A DNA stretch of 61,000 nt from Symbiodinium natans (GCA_905221605.1 CAJNDS010002153.1:164001-225000); one strand, 5' to 3'. Counted from the stretch's first letter, positions 12,637 through 23,690 are shown. Program-made: numbers and translations. The notes: generated from the sequence alone by a model not told the origin.

Positions 12637-12801
12637 ATGGATGCAGTCGGTAGGGTGCTGACTGAGAACGTCATGACCTCTGCCTTGAAGAGCAGAAATC
12701 AGGAGCACCAGCAGCTGGACAAATTGAGGGCTGCTAGTCAATTTCCATGTGCCAGGCGGAGGGTGGGGTCCGGCATGCCGGACATGACACGGGACAAGTA
12801 A
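12637..12801 (+). CDS. exon with strong donor, candidate 5' exon of the helicase
   Basis: An ATG-initiated 54-codon frame with helical content (SALKSRNQEHQQLDKLRAAS) runs to a textbook donor, CAA|GTAAGT at 12797-12803, just before its in-frame stop. It precedes the first recognisable helicase exon by about 190 bases on the same strand. Its phase 2 end does not match the phase 0 start of the exon at 12989, so at least one more exon would be needed between them, or it belongs to another gene. Confidence 0.35.
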   Translation: MDAVGRVLTENVMTSALKSRNQEHQQLDKLRAASQFPCARRRVGSGMPDMTRDK

Positions 12802-12988
12802 GTTAGGCACGCACGCACAGAACCCCCGCGGACTCCAAACTGAAAGTCCGAACCCCTTCAACTTGTTGACGGTCAACCAATAGCATCCGGATAAGATGAT
12901 TCCTTTTCACTAGGTTCGAAGCTTGCATACACACCGCACTTGCCGGTCTGACCAACCATCCAGCATGTAGACTTGATCGCCGTTGCAG

Positions 12989-15900
12989 GCTGCAGTTGCT
13001 TTCTTCCTACACCCAGTTTCTCCAATCCAGAGGTGCGCCAGCCCAGCCTTAACTGCGTGGGAGTCCCATCAGCTGTTGGTGCTTCTGGCAATCATTGGTA
13101 ATCCAAATTGGGTTAAGGCTTCTGGTCGATCACCCGACCGGCTCTGGGAAGACTCGCGAGATGATTTGCGTGAGCCTGCCTTTTGGATCACTGAGCAGTC
13201 GTTGCATCTTTTCATGCACTCTGGTCTGCAGGTCTTGGATGGCTACTTCAGTGACAGCCGACCAAAGGTTCCAATTTTTCCAACGCAGGCTGTCTGCAGG
13301 TGGGCGCAGTTTGAGCAACATTCGCACTGTCTTTACACTGCATCGTGTGGTGGGTGTATACAGCCGCAGTTGGGTTTCAGGAACTTCTATGTCGAGTTGC
13401 TGTCGTGGCCATCAAGATACCGAGATTATTATTGCAGTATCTGCCCAGGCTGGATCACGGATGTCATGCTCCACTGATTCCCACTTTCTGACCCTTGACG
13501 CAGGTGGAGCCTTGCTCGCTTCTGGGACGGCGGTTTGGCAAGGGAGGCGCTGTAGCCACTGGAACCTGGCCATCCCGACCTGCTTTGGACTTGGAATCAA
13601 CACTTTGCAGATCAATGCGATCCTGGCACGTCGACAGTACAAGTTTAATTCCCGCTACCGGACATTCTGATTGATGTGCTCATCCAGCTCTGCACTGCCA
13701 AAACCAAAGCCTCAGCAAAGAAGGCAGCAGACCGAGAAGCCAAACAAAAGGTCCAGAACAGAGCTTGCCCGGACGCAATTTGATGCATGGCGAGACTTGG
13801 CTTGCTGGAATTATTCGGATTCTCGGGTTTGCCAGGGCCGGCTTCCAGAGGCTCGGCTGCGGGAGCTTGCCCAGTCCTGCCGTGAGGTCCTGGAAATGAG
13901 GCAGGGAGCTTTGCGTCTGCGCAGTGCACACTAGTGTAAACAGTAGTGTAAGAGACGTCAATATCGAGAAATTGAGAGCATCGATTCTCTCTTTATCTCC
14001 TCTTGGCACAGTGTAGGTGAACATTGCAAGGCAGTGCAGGGATGACTTTGGGGTTGCCTTTATTGCGAGCTGCACGTTGACAGGGGAGCATGCTTCGATG
14101 GACGTTTGTGCCCAGCCAGCAAAGGGCCTTAGGGCCTTACAGCAGATGCATTGAACCTCAAGCAGCATTCTCCACATCAGCAACTGCTGAGGCGCCCAAG
14201 CATCCGAGAGGCTTTTCTTGCCAAGCACCCTGGCGAGAAATTTCCAGGACCATCTCCACGTGCTGAGTCTAGGGTCTAAGTATCTGGCTGTTTCAAGGAC
14301 TCGGGTCACACATGCGCACACAAACACACACAGCACGTCTCGTCTCACCTGTTCAGCGTGCGAGTTGAAGCGGAAGCACTGCGCCAGGAGCGCCCCTGCG
14401 AGCACTAAGCTTTGCCAGCGCTGGTGGAGGCCATACCAGGCCCTGCGCTGAAGTCTTTTCCGGGGTTTGTCTCGGACGATGCGTGTTGCGTCGATCGTCG
14501 GGAGCCCTGCCCGCAGCCCTGTAGGCATCTGGCTCTGCCTTTGCAACCTTAGCTTCAAGGCTTCAATGTCGCTCGGGCGGACGATGCTGGTGTGGTTGGC
14601 AGCTGTCTGTCTGGCGAGGGCTGAGCCTGTTCTCCCACAGAGCTTCACCGTCTACTCATCGCCAATTCAGTTGCGCTATGGTGAAGTGTACAACCAGATG
14701 CAGGACCCCATGGCTCTGCCGCCACATATCGTTGAAAGGTACTTTGATCAAGGAAAAGCCCTGGCCATCTCCGGTTTCGATGCCGACATGGTAAGAAAAA
14801 AGAACGGCGTGGAGACCAAGGTCAAGCTGAGCGACCACTACCTGCACCACTACATCCTCGCGATGGGAGACAACAGCACGATGAACAAGATTCAAGAGCG
14901 GGCTGCTAAAGACAAGATGTTTGCTCGGATGCTGACTGGTTGCCATGCTATGACACGTTCTCATGTACATTCCTTCCTGACAGAGACGAATGACGATCCC
15001 GACATTGTGTACTTCGGCAGTGCAGCTGGTGCAGAGTACCGTCACAACCGGCAAAGGTACCAGGCGCCCTTCCGCAGAGTGATCAAGAAGCCCCATGTTT
15101 GGGCACCAACTTTTCATGTGATTAACACAAACCGTCCTTTGCAGAACACTTCTCTGCCTTACTCGCCTCTGCTGGAATGCCCATGCACGCCACAGCGGAA
15201 GATTGATGTCAAGAATGGGAGTATTGATGGACAAAGTCCTGACCCACCCATCCAGTGCTTGAGCTGCAATTAGCATGTCATGCCTTTGTATGTGAGTCTG
15301 GCCTTCTGACATTGACAGGCAGTAAAATACGGTGCAGTTTGTGCATTCTCTGATCGTGCGTGCCCAAGTTGCAGCCCGGAATTTGCGGCGACCGGGAACC
15401 CCTCCTGCCATCTTGCTACCTACGTTGGTGGATGGCGCTGCTGCGAACACGGTGTCTTCCTGATTGACACAGACAAGGAATGCAGTGATCCGAAGTGTTC
15501 GCAGGAGTTGCAGGACGAGGTTTTCATGAAGCACCCTGCAAGCAATTGGCACTTTTGTTTTGCGTTTGTTTGTTCGGGCTGCTAAAGCATTCTTGGCTCT
15601 GCTTTGTAACAGACACGACGAGTTCTTCTTGGCAAGGTACACCTTTTACTACGAAGATGCCGATGTTGGGACGCGCAAGATGGCGCCGAGTGCTTGCTGC
15701 GATGCAACCGGCACCGGCCAAGGCGTTGAAAACATCGAGTACGACGTTCCAGCCTGTGCGCCTGGCACCCCTGTTGAGAAGTGCCTGCACGTAGTCGAGA
15801 CAGTTCAGCCCGTAGGCTTTTACCACAGACATCCGAAGTCTCCCAATGATAGGCACAGAGCAAACGAACTAGTGGACCTGGTCTTTGCAGCCCCACACCT

Positions 15901-18019
15901 CCATGTCGCGGGCTTGTCCATCGAGCTCTTTGACAATATCACCAACAAAACACTGTGCTCGGCAGTTGCCAGCGCAGACAACCAAGGTGGAATAATGTAC
16001 GGGAATGGAACTGAGGCAGGGAATGAGAATGGATACTTGGTTGGTCTCATTCCATGCACCTGGTCAGGTAGCGACGCCCCTCGCTTCCAGAGAAACCACC
16101 CTTTAAGAATGCGAGCCGTGTACAACGCATCACGTACTCATACGGGCGTCATGTCACTATGGTTGATGGAAGTTTCGCCCGTCGCAGATGGCGATGTGGT
16201 AGTGTAAGGATAGTGTAAGAGTTGAGAGTGCACAGCGCGCACTTGGCGCGGCAGTTTCTGGCCGAAGGCCGGTCGATAGATTCCGTGAGAGTTCCGTGAA
16301 CCCCCGGAGTGTAGCTTGGCACTTGTGGGGGCACAGAATGGCTGAACAGAAAGAAAAGGAAAGGTCTGATATAAGGTCTGTGCCAGCTGGGTCATGCCTT
16401 ACAGTGCCTTGCCCTTCCTTACCGTGCCTTGATGTGCCTGACAGTGCCCTACAGTGTCTTGCAGTGCCTTCCTTTGGCATATGGTTTTTGAGTCACCCCC
16501 GCACTGCACAGGCTAGACCGTCGAGGGTGGCCCATATCTGCCTTCTTGAAGGCAGCGAATTCTCGTGATACGGGACTTGAATATACTCGAACTTTGTTGT
16601 ATCCGTACATGCAAAGGACCCAGTAAGTTGCTTCTCAAAGGCTAATGTTTCTGATGCTTGTTGATATTCAGACTACACGTGGTGAGGTCGGACACCCGCA
16701 TCCGTTTGCGAACGTGTACGACCGGAAAGTGATACTCATGGATGAGTCCTTCGGCATTGATAGGAGGAGGAGGAGGAGGAGGCGTGAATCTTGACTCATG
16801 TCTTATTAGCCTTGCACCAAGGGTCCACCACCTGGTACGCACAGACTCGCAGTACTCGGACCAGCTTGCCGTCCTTCGAGAACGACTTTCAACGGCCGAG
16901 GGATCTGTGTTGGCCGGGTTCACTGGCACTCCGCTACTCGTCGGTTCAGCAGAAGGCCGCCGGCTTTTGGACATCATTAAAGGGCCTTTAAGGGATGCCT
17001 CCGACGAAGGATTCTTGAGCTCCTTGAGCTGCAAGCCAGCATCGCTATTTCCACACTGTGTACCTACAGGTGTTGACAGGGCTGAACTGATGGCAAGCAA
17101 GCAGCTTTGCTGCAGGGTTGTCCTTCGAACTGAAGCCTTGCAGTCTTACGTCCTGCGCAGCTGCATAGAGCTCCGAAGCCGAAGGCGACTGCAGGCCTAC
17201 TGTAACTTACACGTCTTCTCTGGAGCATATCATGACGGCCGGCATGGTTGCAAGAGCCGCGTCCTGAACTTTCCGCATCGTTGTGCACCCAAGTTCTGGA
17301 GGCTTGCGCAGATGATTGCGAACTCACGACAGAAAACGCTCGTGCTGGTATCCAGAGGCACGGGATATCGAGCAGCCATTGACGTATTGCGCCAAGCAGC
17401 ATCTCGAGCGTTTCCCCCGTTTGAGGTAGCATCAACAGAGAAGCTTGCAGAGTTTAATTCTGCAGCGAATCTCAGAGGTGAGCTTTTCCCTTGCATGGTT
17501 GCTGATTCCAGCCAATGTGGCGAAGGCGTCTCATTTCGAACAGTCCGGCAGCTTTTCCTGCTTGACGTGCCCCCGACCCCAACATCACTGGTGCAGATTT
17601 GTGGGCGCGCAAGTCGGATGTTGGGACATGAAGAGCTGCCCCCGAAAGAGCGGACTGTGCGGGTGCAAATCTTTATCGCAACATTGCCAGAGTGGGCAAG
17701 GCAGCCCTTGGGTCACTGGTGTTTACTCGCTGCAGCCCGAAAGGGTCGGACTGGATGCAGCTTTGAGAGGCGCGCCCGCGCGTTGTTTTCACCACTTGTC
17801 GACAAGGTGGGTGACCTCAGGAAGCTGAAGGGAAGGCTGGTCCAAATCTGCAAGAAGAAGGCTTCCCAGTTGCAGCCGCGCAGCCTCGAGGAGCCTGCGC
17901 ACTTAACCGCTTCAATGTTTGACGGTGGTTTTTGGGCGTACAAGGGCTTGAAACGTGTGGTGACTTTGGTGCCAATGCCCGACAACCCTCCCACAGCCAA
18001 GACCCCAATTTCAGCCTAG
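12989..18019 (+). CDS. superfamily 2 DEAD/SNF2-like helicase, multi-exon
   Basis: ATP-dependent nucleic-acid helicase or translocase; substrate and location unknown. Exons 12989-13032, 13118-13169, 13232-13299, 13381-13436 and one from 13504 join in frame through four GT-AG introns and give motif I (LLVDHPTGSGKT, Walker A GSGKT), then PRPK-like and NFYVELLSWPSRYRDYY segments. Further likely exons are near 13810-13902 (LRELAQSCREVLEMR) and 14181-14273 (SIREAFLAKHPGEKFP). Motif II comes from two exons: VILMDE ends at 16745 and VHHLVR starts at 16822 (DEVH after splicing). The last exon, 16822-18019, holds motif III (AGFTGTP), motif IV (TLVLVSR), motif V (GEGVSFRTVRQLFLLD) and motif VI (QICGRASR). 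The GEGVSF...VRQ and Q..GRA.R pattern is like the D6/D11-type helicases of large DNA viruses; that is a family resemblance, not proof of origin. The SURNod19 gene lies inside the 14274-16671 interval. Confidence 0.75.
14415..14550 (+). other. coding-like frame just before the SURNod19 start
   Basis: The + frame from about 14415 reads ALVEAIPGPALKSFPGFVSD, then a Cys-rich tail (DDACCVDRREPCPQPCRH) and a TAG at about 14548. It could be a terminal exon of an upstream gene or a helicase exon. It could also be part of the SURNod19 5' region in another frame. Not resolved. Confidence 0.25.
14584..16207 (+). CDS. SURNod19-family secreted protein (stress up-regulated Nod 19 domain)
   Basis: Homologue of the plant SURNod19 family (Pfam PF07712), proteins linked to stress and nodulation whose biochemical role is unknown. 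Three exons, 14584-15254, 15375-15530 and 15637-16207, join in frame to 466 codons including TAA, close to the plant length. ATG 14584 opens a signal peptide (MLVWLAAVCLARAEP); ATG 14566, six codons upstream, is an equally possible start. Hallmarks: YLHHYILAMGDN near residue 95, HVINTN, ECPCTP, the Cys cluster GGWRCCEHGVFL, the C-terminal half with VFAAPHLHVAGLSIELFD, GTEAGNENGYLVGLIPC, and the closing SRTHTGVMSLW, which matches plant sequences (RHTGVMGLF) closely. Intron 1 is GT-AG, intron 2 is GC-AG (15531-15636). Cys-rich and likely extracellular or luminal. It has the same strand as, and lies within, the helicase gene. Confidence 0.9.
15531..15636 (+). other. GC-AG intron in the SURNod19 gene
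   Basis: Exon 2 ends ATGAA and the intron starts GCACCC; it ends GCAAG before GTACACC. Splicing here restores MKYTFYYEDA, which fits the family (RYT-aromatic strand). No GT near the border gives a frame-preserving join, so a GC donor is favoured. Confidence 0.65.
16399..16472. repeat. degenerate 10-bp tandem repeat (TTACAGTGCC-like)
   Basis: About eight imperfect copies at an exact 10-base step lie downstream of the SURNod19 stop and upstream of the helicase motif II exon. Confidence 0.65.
16746..16821 (+). other. 76-nt GT-AG intron with a GGA microsatellite, splitting helicase motif II
   Basis: Exon end GATGA plus exon start GGTCCACCAC gives GAT GAG GTC CAC CAC, that is DEVHH, after removal of GTCCTT...CCAAG. 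The intron carries about seven AGG units, which would otherwise read as poly-Arg or poly-Gly and break the frame. Confidence 0.75.
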
Positions 18020-18590
18020 TCGAGTGCCTGGTTGGGACGCTGTCGGGGGTATCAAGAGTTTAAGACTTGTTTTCCTGGTTGGGAGTTGTGGGATGTTGCG
18101 GGCGTCAGTTTTGCAGTTGACTTGCAGTTGCACGTGCTCAGACTTTCCATTGGTCGCCGCTGTAGCCTTTTTGCCTTTTGGTCTACAACTTTTTGTCGTC
18201 AGAAGCGATCAGACAGACTTGCTTCTCGGCTGCGTTTTAGGAGATGAGGCATCGCAGCCTCGAGCATCGCCTCTCCTCACCTTACCTCACCTCACCCCGT
18301 CGGTCTCTCTACCCAGGACTGTCATGGCGAAGATGCTGGGACTCGCCTTGCTGGCAGCTGCCACCATTCAGCAATAGATAGCAATTCCAGCACTGTGAGA
18401 TTGGCGGTTGCCGCGCGGCGCGCGCGTCGGCTTTTTTTGCTTGGACTCCCCAAGGCCCTTTCCTGTGTCATGTCAACAGACATGGACACTGCCCTGGCTG
18501 CCGATGCTGAGTGTGGCCCTGGCGAGGCAGAGTTTGTGTCTTCGTTGCTGCCTAGACTGACATGCGAAAACAAGTGGTGCAACTTCGCAG

Positions 18591-18991
18591 GAATGCGCCC
18601 TCAATGCCTTGCAGCAAAAGGCAGTGGTTGCGCAGTTGCAGTCAGAGGCGAGGCCTGCTTGCACCGGCAGCGCTGCGACGTGAACTCGTGGAATGTGCTG
18701 TGCATCATTTGGACGCTCTCCTTCGGGGAAGTGACCTTGAAACACCTTGAAACGCCTTGAAACGCCTTGAAACGCCTTGAAACGCCTTGAAATGTCGAAG
18801 AGGACTCTGTGGAGAAGTTTGCTGCAGCCCTGGAGGAAGGCGATGAGGAAGCAGAGGCTGCCCAGAGACGCCCCGAATCTGCTGTAAGAAGCGAGAGACC
18901 AGAGGCTCCCAATGAGACTCCCAAGAATGAGACTTTCATGGCGTGTGTTTCGGATTGTGTCTGTGACTTGAGGCCGAGGCACAGAGCTTAG
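18591..18991 (+). CDS. coiled-coil/acidic exons, unknown
   Basis: After an AG|G acceptor at 18590 one frame reads ECALNALQQKAVVAQLQSEA. An overlapping frame reads ALRRELVECAVHHLDALLRG. After a 10-bp minisatellite, the frame to 18991 reads VEKFAAALEEGDEEAEAAQR. These are helical and acidic. The minisatellite between them suggests an intron. No family recognised; the gene could continue into the exons at 19.1 kb. Confidence 0.35.
18736..18796. repeat. 10-bp tandem repeat (TTGAAACGCC), six copies
   Basis: Six near-perfect head-to-tail copies with single-base variants in the first and last units. It lies between two coding-like stretches, probably in an intron. Confidence 0.9.
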
Positions 18992-19076
18992 CTCAGAAGA
19001 ATTCGGACGCAGCTTAGCTCATCTCGGCGGACAGCACACCAGCATAGGGCAGCAGAATCCTTCACGATGTTTTCAT

Positions 19077-19375
19077 GTTTTCATCCTCAACGAAGGAGTG
19101 GGCTCCACCCCCTCCACAGCCTCAGCCTGGCTACAACCCGTACTGGAACAGCAACCCGTACGGCGGCTCTCCGAGGCTTGCCGAGAATCTCCTTGCCAGC
19201 AAGTTCTGTGAAGAGTTCTTTTGTATCACCAGCTCGGAGGGAGATCACCCATCCTCCCGCCTCTACTGACACCTCCTGCAATGTAAGGAATGGATTCGGC
19301 TCCCCGTATGGGAGCCATTACGGCAGCAATCCATACTCTGTGCCGGGACTAGGCGAGGCACCTGTGTGCATTTTC
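19077..19375 (+). CDS. Pro/Gly/Asn/Tyr-rich low-complexity exons
   Basis: The + frame at 19075-19200 reads EWAPPPPQPQPGYNPYWNSN followed by PYGGSPRLAE. A second frame at about 19290-19370 repeats the theme (GFGSPYGSHYGSNPYSVPG). The shared SNPY/GS pattern in two different frames, with an apparent intron between, supports one low-complexity protein. Such sequences occur in RNA-binding, prion-like or coat proteins; no domain is visible to decide. Confidence 0.45.
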
Positions 19376-20430
19376 GGAAGGGCTTCAGAGCTTGGGCCGC
19401 TTGGGGTCACGACAAGGTTGTGAAGTCCCTCTGATGCCCGAGCGCTCTCATGCCACCACTGCCATGGCCCCCATTTTACGTGAATGCACGCCATTGCACG
19501 CCCATGGTGAGGAGTTGGAGGCTGCCTGACCAAGATCCAGGAAACGGACTTTCAAAATCCATTGCATTAGAATTTTGCTATCAAGGTGAGACGCTGTCAT
19601 GATCGTGCCTCCAGCACCTTCTCAGTTTTCTGGAGTTTGAATCTGCTTAATGATCTCGCTTGCGTGGTCATGTTGCAAGTTGTGTACGTGGCGGCTCGTG
19701 GTTGTGTATGTCGGGGGTGTCGCAAGTGTTTGTTGCCCACCCTCGGTCTGGGGTTGTTAGATGTCAAGCTAAACTCTTCTCCTGTTGGAAGTAAAATGAC
19801 TTTCAGCTTTGTGGTTTCTACCGCGGTCTTGGTATGGATTTCAAGCCGATCGCCTAAGCCACCTACACAATCCTATCTACTTTTCTCATTTCCTCCCACT
19901 TTTCTTCTCCATTGTTTCATATGCCGCTTTCTCTAGGGCTTCTTTTCCGCTTCGGTCTGTCTAGTTGTCTTTTACGCTTCTGCCACAGCTTCGTCTTGGT
20001 TTCCATCTTCTCCGACTTGTCGACTTCCACTTCTGTAGTCTGTTCAATATCGCCGTCGTAGAGGCATAGTCCGTCTTCTTTCTTTGCACGTCTCTCTCCG
20101 GTCGTCAAGTCACCTTCGGCATTTGCTCATTACCTATGATGCTTCTGTTGATGCCTTGGACCCATGTTGTCGGGAGATGTCGGGAGTCTTATCAGGGCTC
20201 TTCTTGCATGGTCTTCGACTGCGCAAAGTCGCGTGGGCCAACGCGGTGCAACCTCCAGGAGCGCTCTGTTGCAGTGCCGCCACTTGCGGCATGTATGAGT
20301 TTGTGTTGGCTGTGTGTAAACCGTTGACCCATCAGGACTACTACTGCTACTGTCAACCCGGCAACTTGGCTCCCTCATTGGTTGCTCACTTTTTCGTCGA
20401 CTTATTGGATCCCTGGCACAGGATTCTGCT
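19376..20430. other. no assignable gene; pyrimidine-rich at 19,860-20,120
   Basis: A T/C-rich stretch with many TCTTC motifs occupies about 19860-20120. From 20084 a 165-codon + frame and a 191-codon minus frame overlap; neither shows a family motif. The segment near 20300-20360 has a Cys/Tyr-rich piece (HQDYYCYCQPGNLAPS) that may be coding. Confidence 0.25.
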
Positions 20431-20433
20431 CCG

Positions 20434-20688
20434 ATGGCAAGGGCTGCGTACCTCAGCAGGGCTCCATGTATCGATAAGCCGCAGAGCTGCAATTTCGAGA
20501 AGCCCAGCACAGATAGTCGAAACTTTGACAAAGGCGTGCCGATGTGTATGCCATCCGAACACTTGGGTCTCTGGATTTTGATTGAGGGAACAGTCAGAGA
20601 TAGCATAATCACTGCACACACGTCCCACCTCGGCATGAGGCTAGACATGACTGACACTGAAGAGCCTGGGGGGGGTACTGGTGAGTAG
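20434..20688 (+). CDS. possible exon, unknown
   Basis: An 84-codon + frame reads CIDKPQSCNFEKPSTDSRNF, then a stretch with LGLWILIEGTVRDSIIT, and ends near a Gly run. Composition is protein-like. The competing frame right after the AG|G at 20420 (GFCSDGKGCVPQQGS) is Cys-rich and also plausible. No domain assigned. Confidence 0.25.
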   Translation: MARAAYLSRAPCIDKPQSCNFEKPSTDSRNFDKGVPMCMPSEHLGLWILIEGTVRDSIITAHTSHLGMRLDMTDTEEPGGGTGE

Positions 20689-21403
20689 GACCAGGGGCTG
20701 CTCAAACGAGGTGGCTTGGACGTGGTCGCAGATGTTGTTTTCTGGCGTACGGTCTGCTGCCAGCTTCATGGCCCAGACCTGACTCAGCCAATAGAGCTGG
20801 GGTGAGTTCGAGCGCAATGACAAAAATTCCAGCATACAAAATGAAGACGCAGTTTCTTCTGCCGTTCATCGTCATGCAAAACAACTGCATGCCGTTGAGA
20901 CAGGTTCTCATGATATTGCCACAAAGCGAAGAGCTTGCTGATTGCCTTAGACCTGCTTGTTTGCACGCGCTGGGTTAAGCACAGGCTCAAATACTGTCTG
21001 TGTATGCTTGTACTCTGGAGGAGCTCCATCCACGGGTTCGCATCCACGGGGGCAACTTGGCTTGACACCGTCTTGTAAGGCCTGCACACAGCATGACAAA
21101 GACTGGCAAAATCCAGGCGTTCCGTGGCTCAAGCAGATTGAGCAGGAAGATGTTCAAGGCATCATGAGCAAGATCGGCTGCTCCAAGGAAAGTACTGCCA
21201 CATCAGCCTGCAGTTTGCATGCAATGCAGCTATGGAAATCACTGTTTGTTCTGGGCATGTGTGGCTGGCACCAGACAATCGCATGACTTGTCAGGAGTCT
21301 TACTCTGGCTCGGGCAGCGAGTTGTGCAAGGCATTGTGACTTGCCCTGGCATTCTGTCTTGAGAGTCGTTTTCGAAAGTATCATCTCAGACTAGGATCCG
21401 CTC

Positions 21404-22858
21404 GTGCTAAATGTGCCGTGGCAGGCGTTGAATTGGCTTTACTTACGAGAAAATCAGCCAGACGAATTCCGTACAGCTGATGAGTTGGCAATGGACGAGC
21501 TGCAGAAGAAGCTTGACTGCACACAGAGCAGATATAAAGTGGAAATCTGGCAAGACAGCTTGAGACTGTTGAGCAAGTGCCAATCTCGGAAGTGAGGGCA
21601 TCCGCTTCGTATTCAGGCGGCGGAGCCTAGGGCTTCTCAAAGCTTCTTAGCAGACTGCGATTGGCTGCACAACGAGTTTGTTGAATGTGTCGTAGGAAAT
21701 CTGACTCTGCAGGTGCTCTGGCAGACTTCCGGCAGAAGGCAATGGATCATGAGGCCTTGCCATAAGAGACTACGACGCTCTGGCTTATTGACTCAACGCC
21801 CTCAACAGGTCTTGGCCGACTGCTTCAAAGAGCAACCGGCTCCTGTGATGCAGTGCAAGTTGCGCTACCAGTACTGCCCCTACTGCCCCCTAAGCATCCC
21901 TGAGTGGTCCCCATCAAATTCTGCAACACGATGGCATGTTGCTTTCCTCTTTGAGGCTGCAAAAAGACGAGCAGCTTTCAAAAAGAAGGACTCACTCCAC
22001 TCCACTTTGCATTCCGGACTTTCTGCGTGAAGGTTGTAGGTAGCCGTGAACTCATGCCGCACCTGTGTAAAGCCGCTTGGAGGAATCCGCCAACTTCCCA
22101 AGTGTCTCTTGGAAACGCGTCCGCCTGACCTTCAAGCAACCGAATCCATCGCTGGTTCCGGATCGACACCATGCTGTGAGCTGACGTGAAAGCAAGTTTT
22201 GCTGCTTCAAGAACAGGGATGCTCACGGAGCTTGGCCGTAACGTCTTTCCAAAAGCTGCCACGAGCTTCGTGTACTGCAAGCTTGCAGCACTGTGCTCTG
22301 CGGACCCTCGTGGACCGCAACACCCTCCGAGCAGGACACTGCCACATGTCGTTCTTCCAAGCAAGGTCGCCCTACCATGCCTTACCTGACGAAGATCTCC
22401 ATGAAGGACTCCAGAATCTAAGTGAGCGCTATCACTAGGACCCATCCACTGCGTGTTGAGGGCCCAGGTCGGTGACGGGCGCAACGTCAGTGAGGTCAGT
22501 GCACAGTATGGTTGATTATGATTCAATTTAAGTGCGTTTCATGGAAATGCGAAGCCAAAGTAGCTGCACATGGAGCCGTGAACAAAACACGCGACCGACG
22601 CTGGTGAGCTTCTGGGCATTGACTGCTTTTCCAAATGTGCATTTGCAGGCGCTTCAAAACTGCATCAAGGACCTGGAGAAGTGCAACCTGAATGATATTC
22701 CGTGATACGCCGCGACCTGTGCTGAGTGCTTACAAGAAGCTGCCAGGTACTCTAGCCAAAGCAGAAACGCGCATTCTGCTGCAAAGGGAGGCAGCAAAAC
22801 GTGCGCTCGGCAAGATGGCATGTATGGAGTTGTCATGGCTGTCTGACTGCTTGCAACC
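21404..22858 (+). CDS. helical/coiled-coil exon series, unknown
   Basis: Same-strand exon-like frames include 21440-21595 (FRTADELAMDELQKKLDCTQ), about 21709-21765 (ALADFRQKAMDHEALP), 21803-21880 (LADCFKEQPAPVMQCKLRY), 22199-22438 (YHALPDEDLHEGLQNLSERY), 22648-22700 (ALQNCIKDLEKCNLNDIP) and 22731-22858. The last one (LPGTLAKAETRILLQREAAK) ends at a good donor, GTGAGT at 22859. The common theme is amphipathic helix rich in Glu, Lys, Gln and Leu. Whether these form one gene is inference. Confidence 0.35.
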
Positions 22859-23489
22859 GTGAGTGGCCCGGTGCTGGCCTGCGACCGCCACAAGCTGCAT
22901 CGAGCGAACATGGAACAGGTATGCCGACGATGTCAACATCTTGGGCTCCTTCCTCCAGTGCGCTTCCTGTTGCGCGATGTTGCGCGCACGCGCAGTGTGT
23001 GTGTGTACGTTTCAAAGCCTCATGAACAGGGAGAGTTGTTCAGAACTGCGCACATCCGCAAGAACCAAGCATTGGGGTCTGTGCACTCATGGCGCGTTCA
23101 GAGCTCATTGGTCTTTCTGTCACATGCTCAAAGTTTCTGTCACATCCTGAAAGTGCTCGGGGCATAAAAGGCGCTAAGAAGTCAAAATGCGATTTTGGAA
23201 TCCACTCGCTGGCCCGTCACATGAACAGCGTGTTCCGGCATGTTCCGGCCCTCTCCGAGTGTGGCTGTGAGGCCGCATGGTCGCAGGTGCTGTTGCCGGT
23301 CCGTTCTTCTGTACCGGTGTGGGACCCTCAACCTGTAGTGTGGCCTCCCCCTCCAGCCCCGTGCTGGACAGTGGACCGGCCCGGGGCCGGCCGGGAGGGG
23401 AAGTGGTTGGCGAAGGGGCTGAGGTTTTAGGGCTGGAGAGCCTTGAAGACTGTCTGGGCCAGAGACTGTACAATAATTGTGCTCACAAC

Positions 23490-23690
23490 TCACTAGGGGT
23501 AACTTGGCGATCTCGGCGGGCCCAAGCTTCATCAAGCTCCGCACGCAGGTCCTTGCAAACCAAGCTGGCCAAGACTTACGAGACCTTTGGCAGCGATTGC
23601 TCGGTTTTGCTCTTCACGGGCCTTACAACTCCGTAAGCCTTGAAGACCACGTGCGTTGGGACGTATGGGCCGCACGGGCCATTTTTGGGG
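23490..23690 (+). CDS. possible exon, unknown
   Basis: A + frame reads FIKLRTQVLANQAGQDLRDL then WQRLLGFALHGPYNSVSLED, with helical, balanced composition. Two other frames are also open, so confidence is low. No family recognised. Confidence 0.25.

Noticed and set aside
13680-14648. 322-codon minus-strand frame
   Set aside because: It is the mirror of helicase exons on + (13.68-14.27 kb) and of the SURNod19 start. It has no family motif, and the + strand shows correct splice sites.
14656-15642. 328-codon minus-strand frame
   Set aside because: Fully antisense to SURNod19 exons 1 and 2, whose + frame has clear family motifs.
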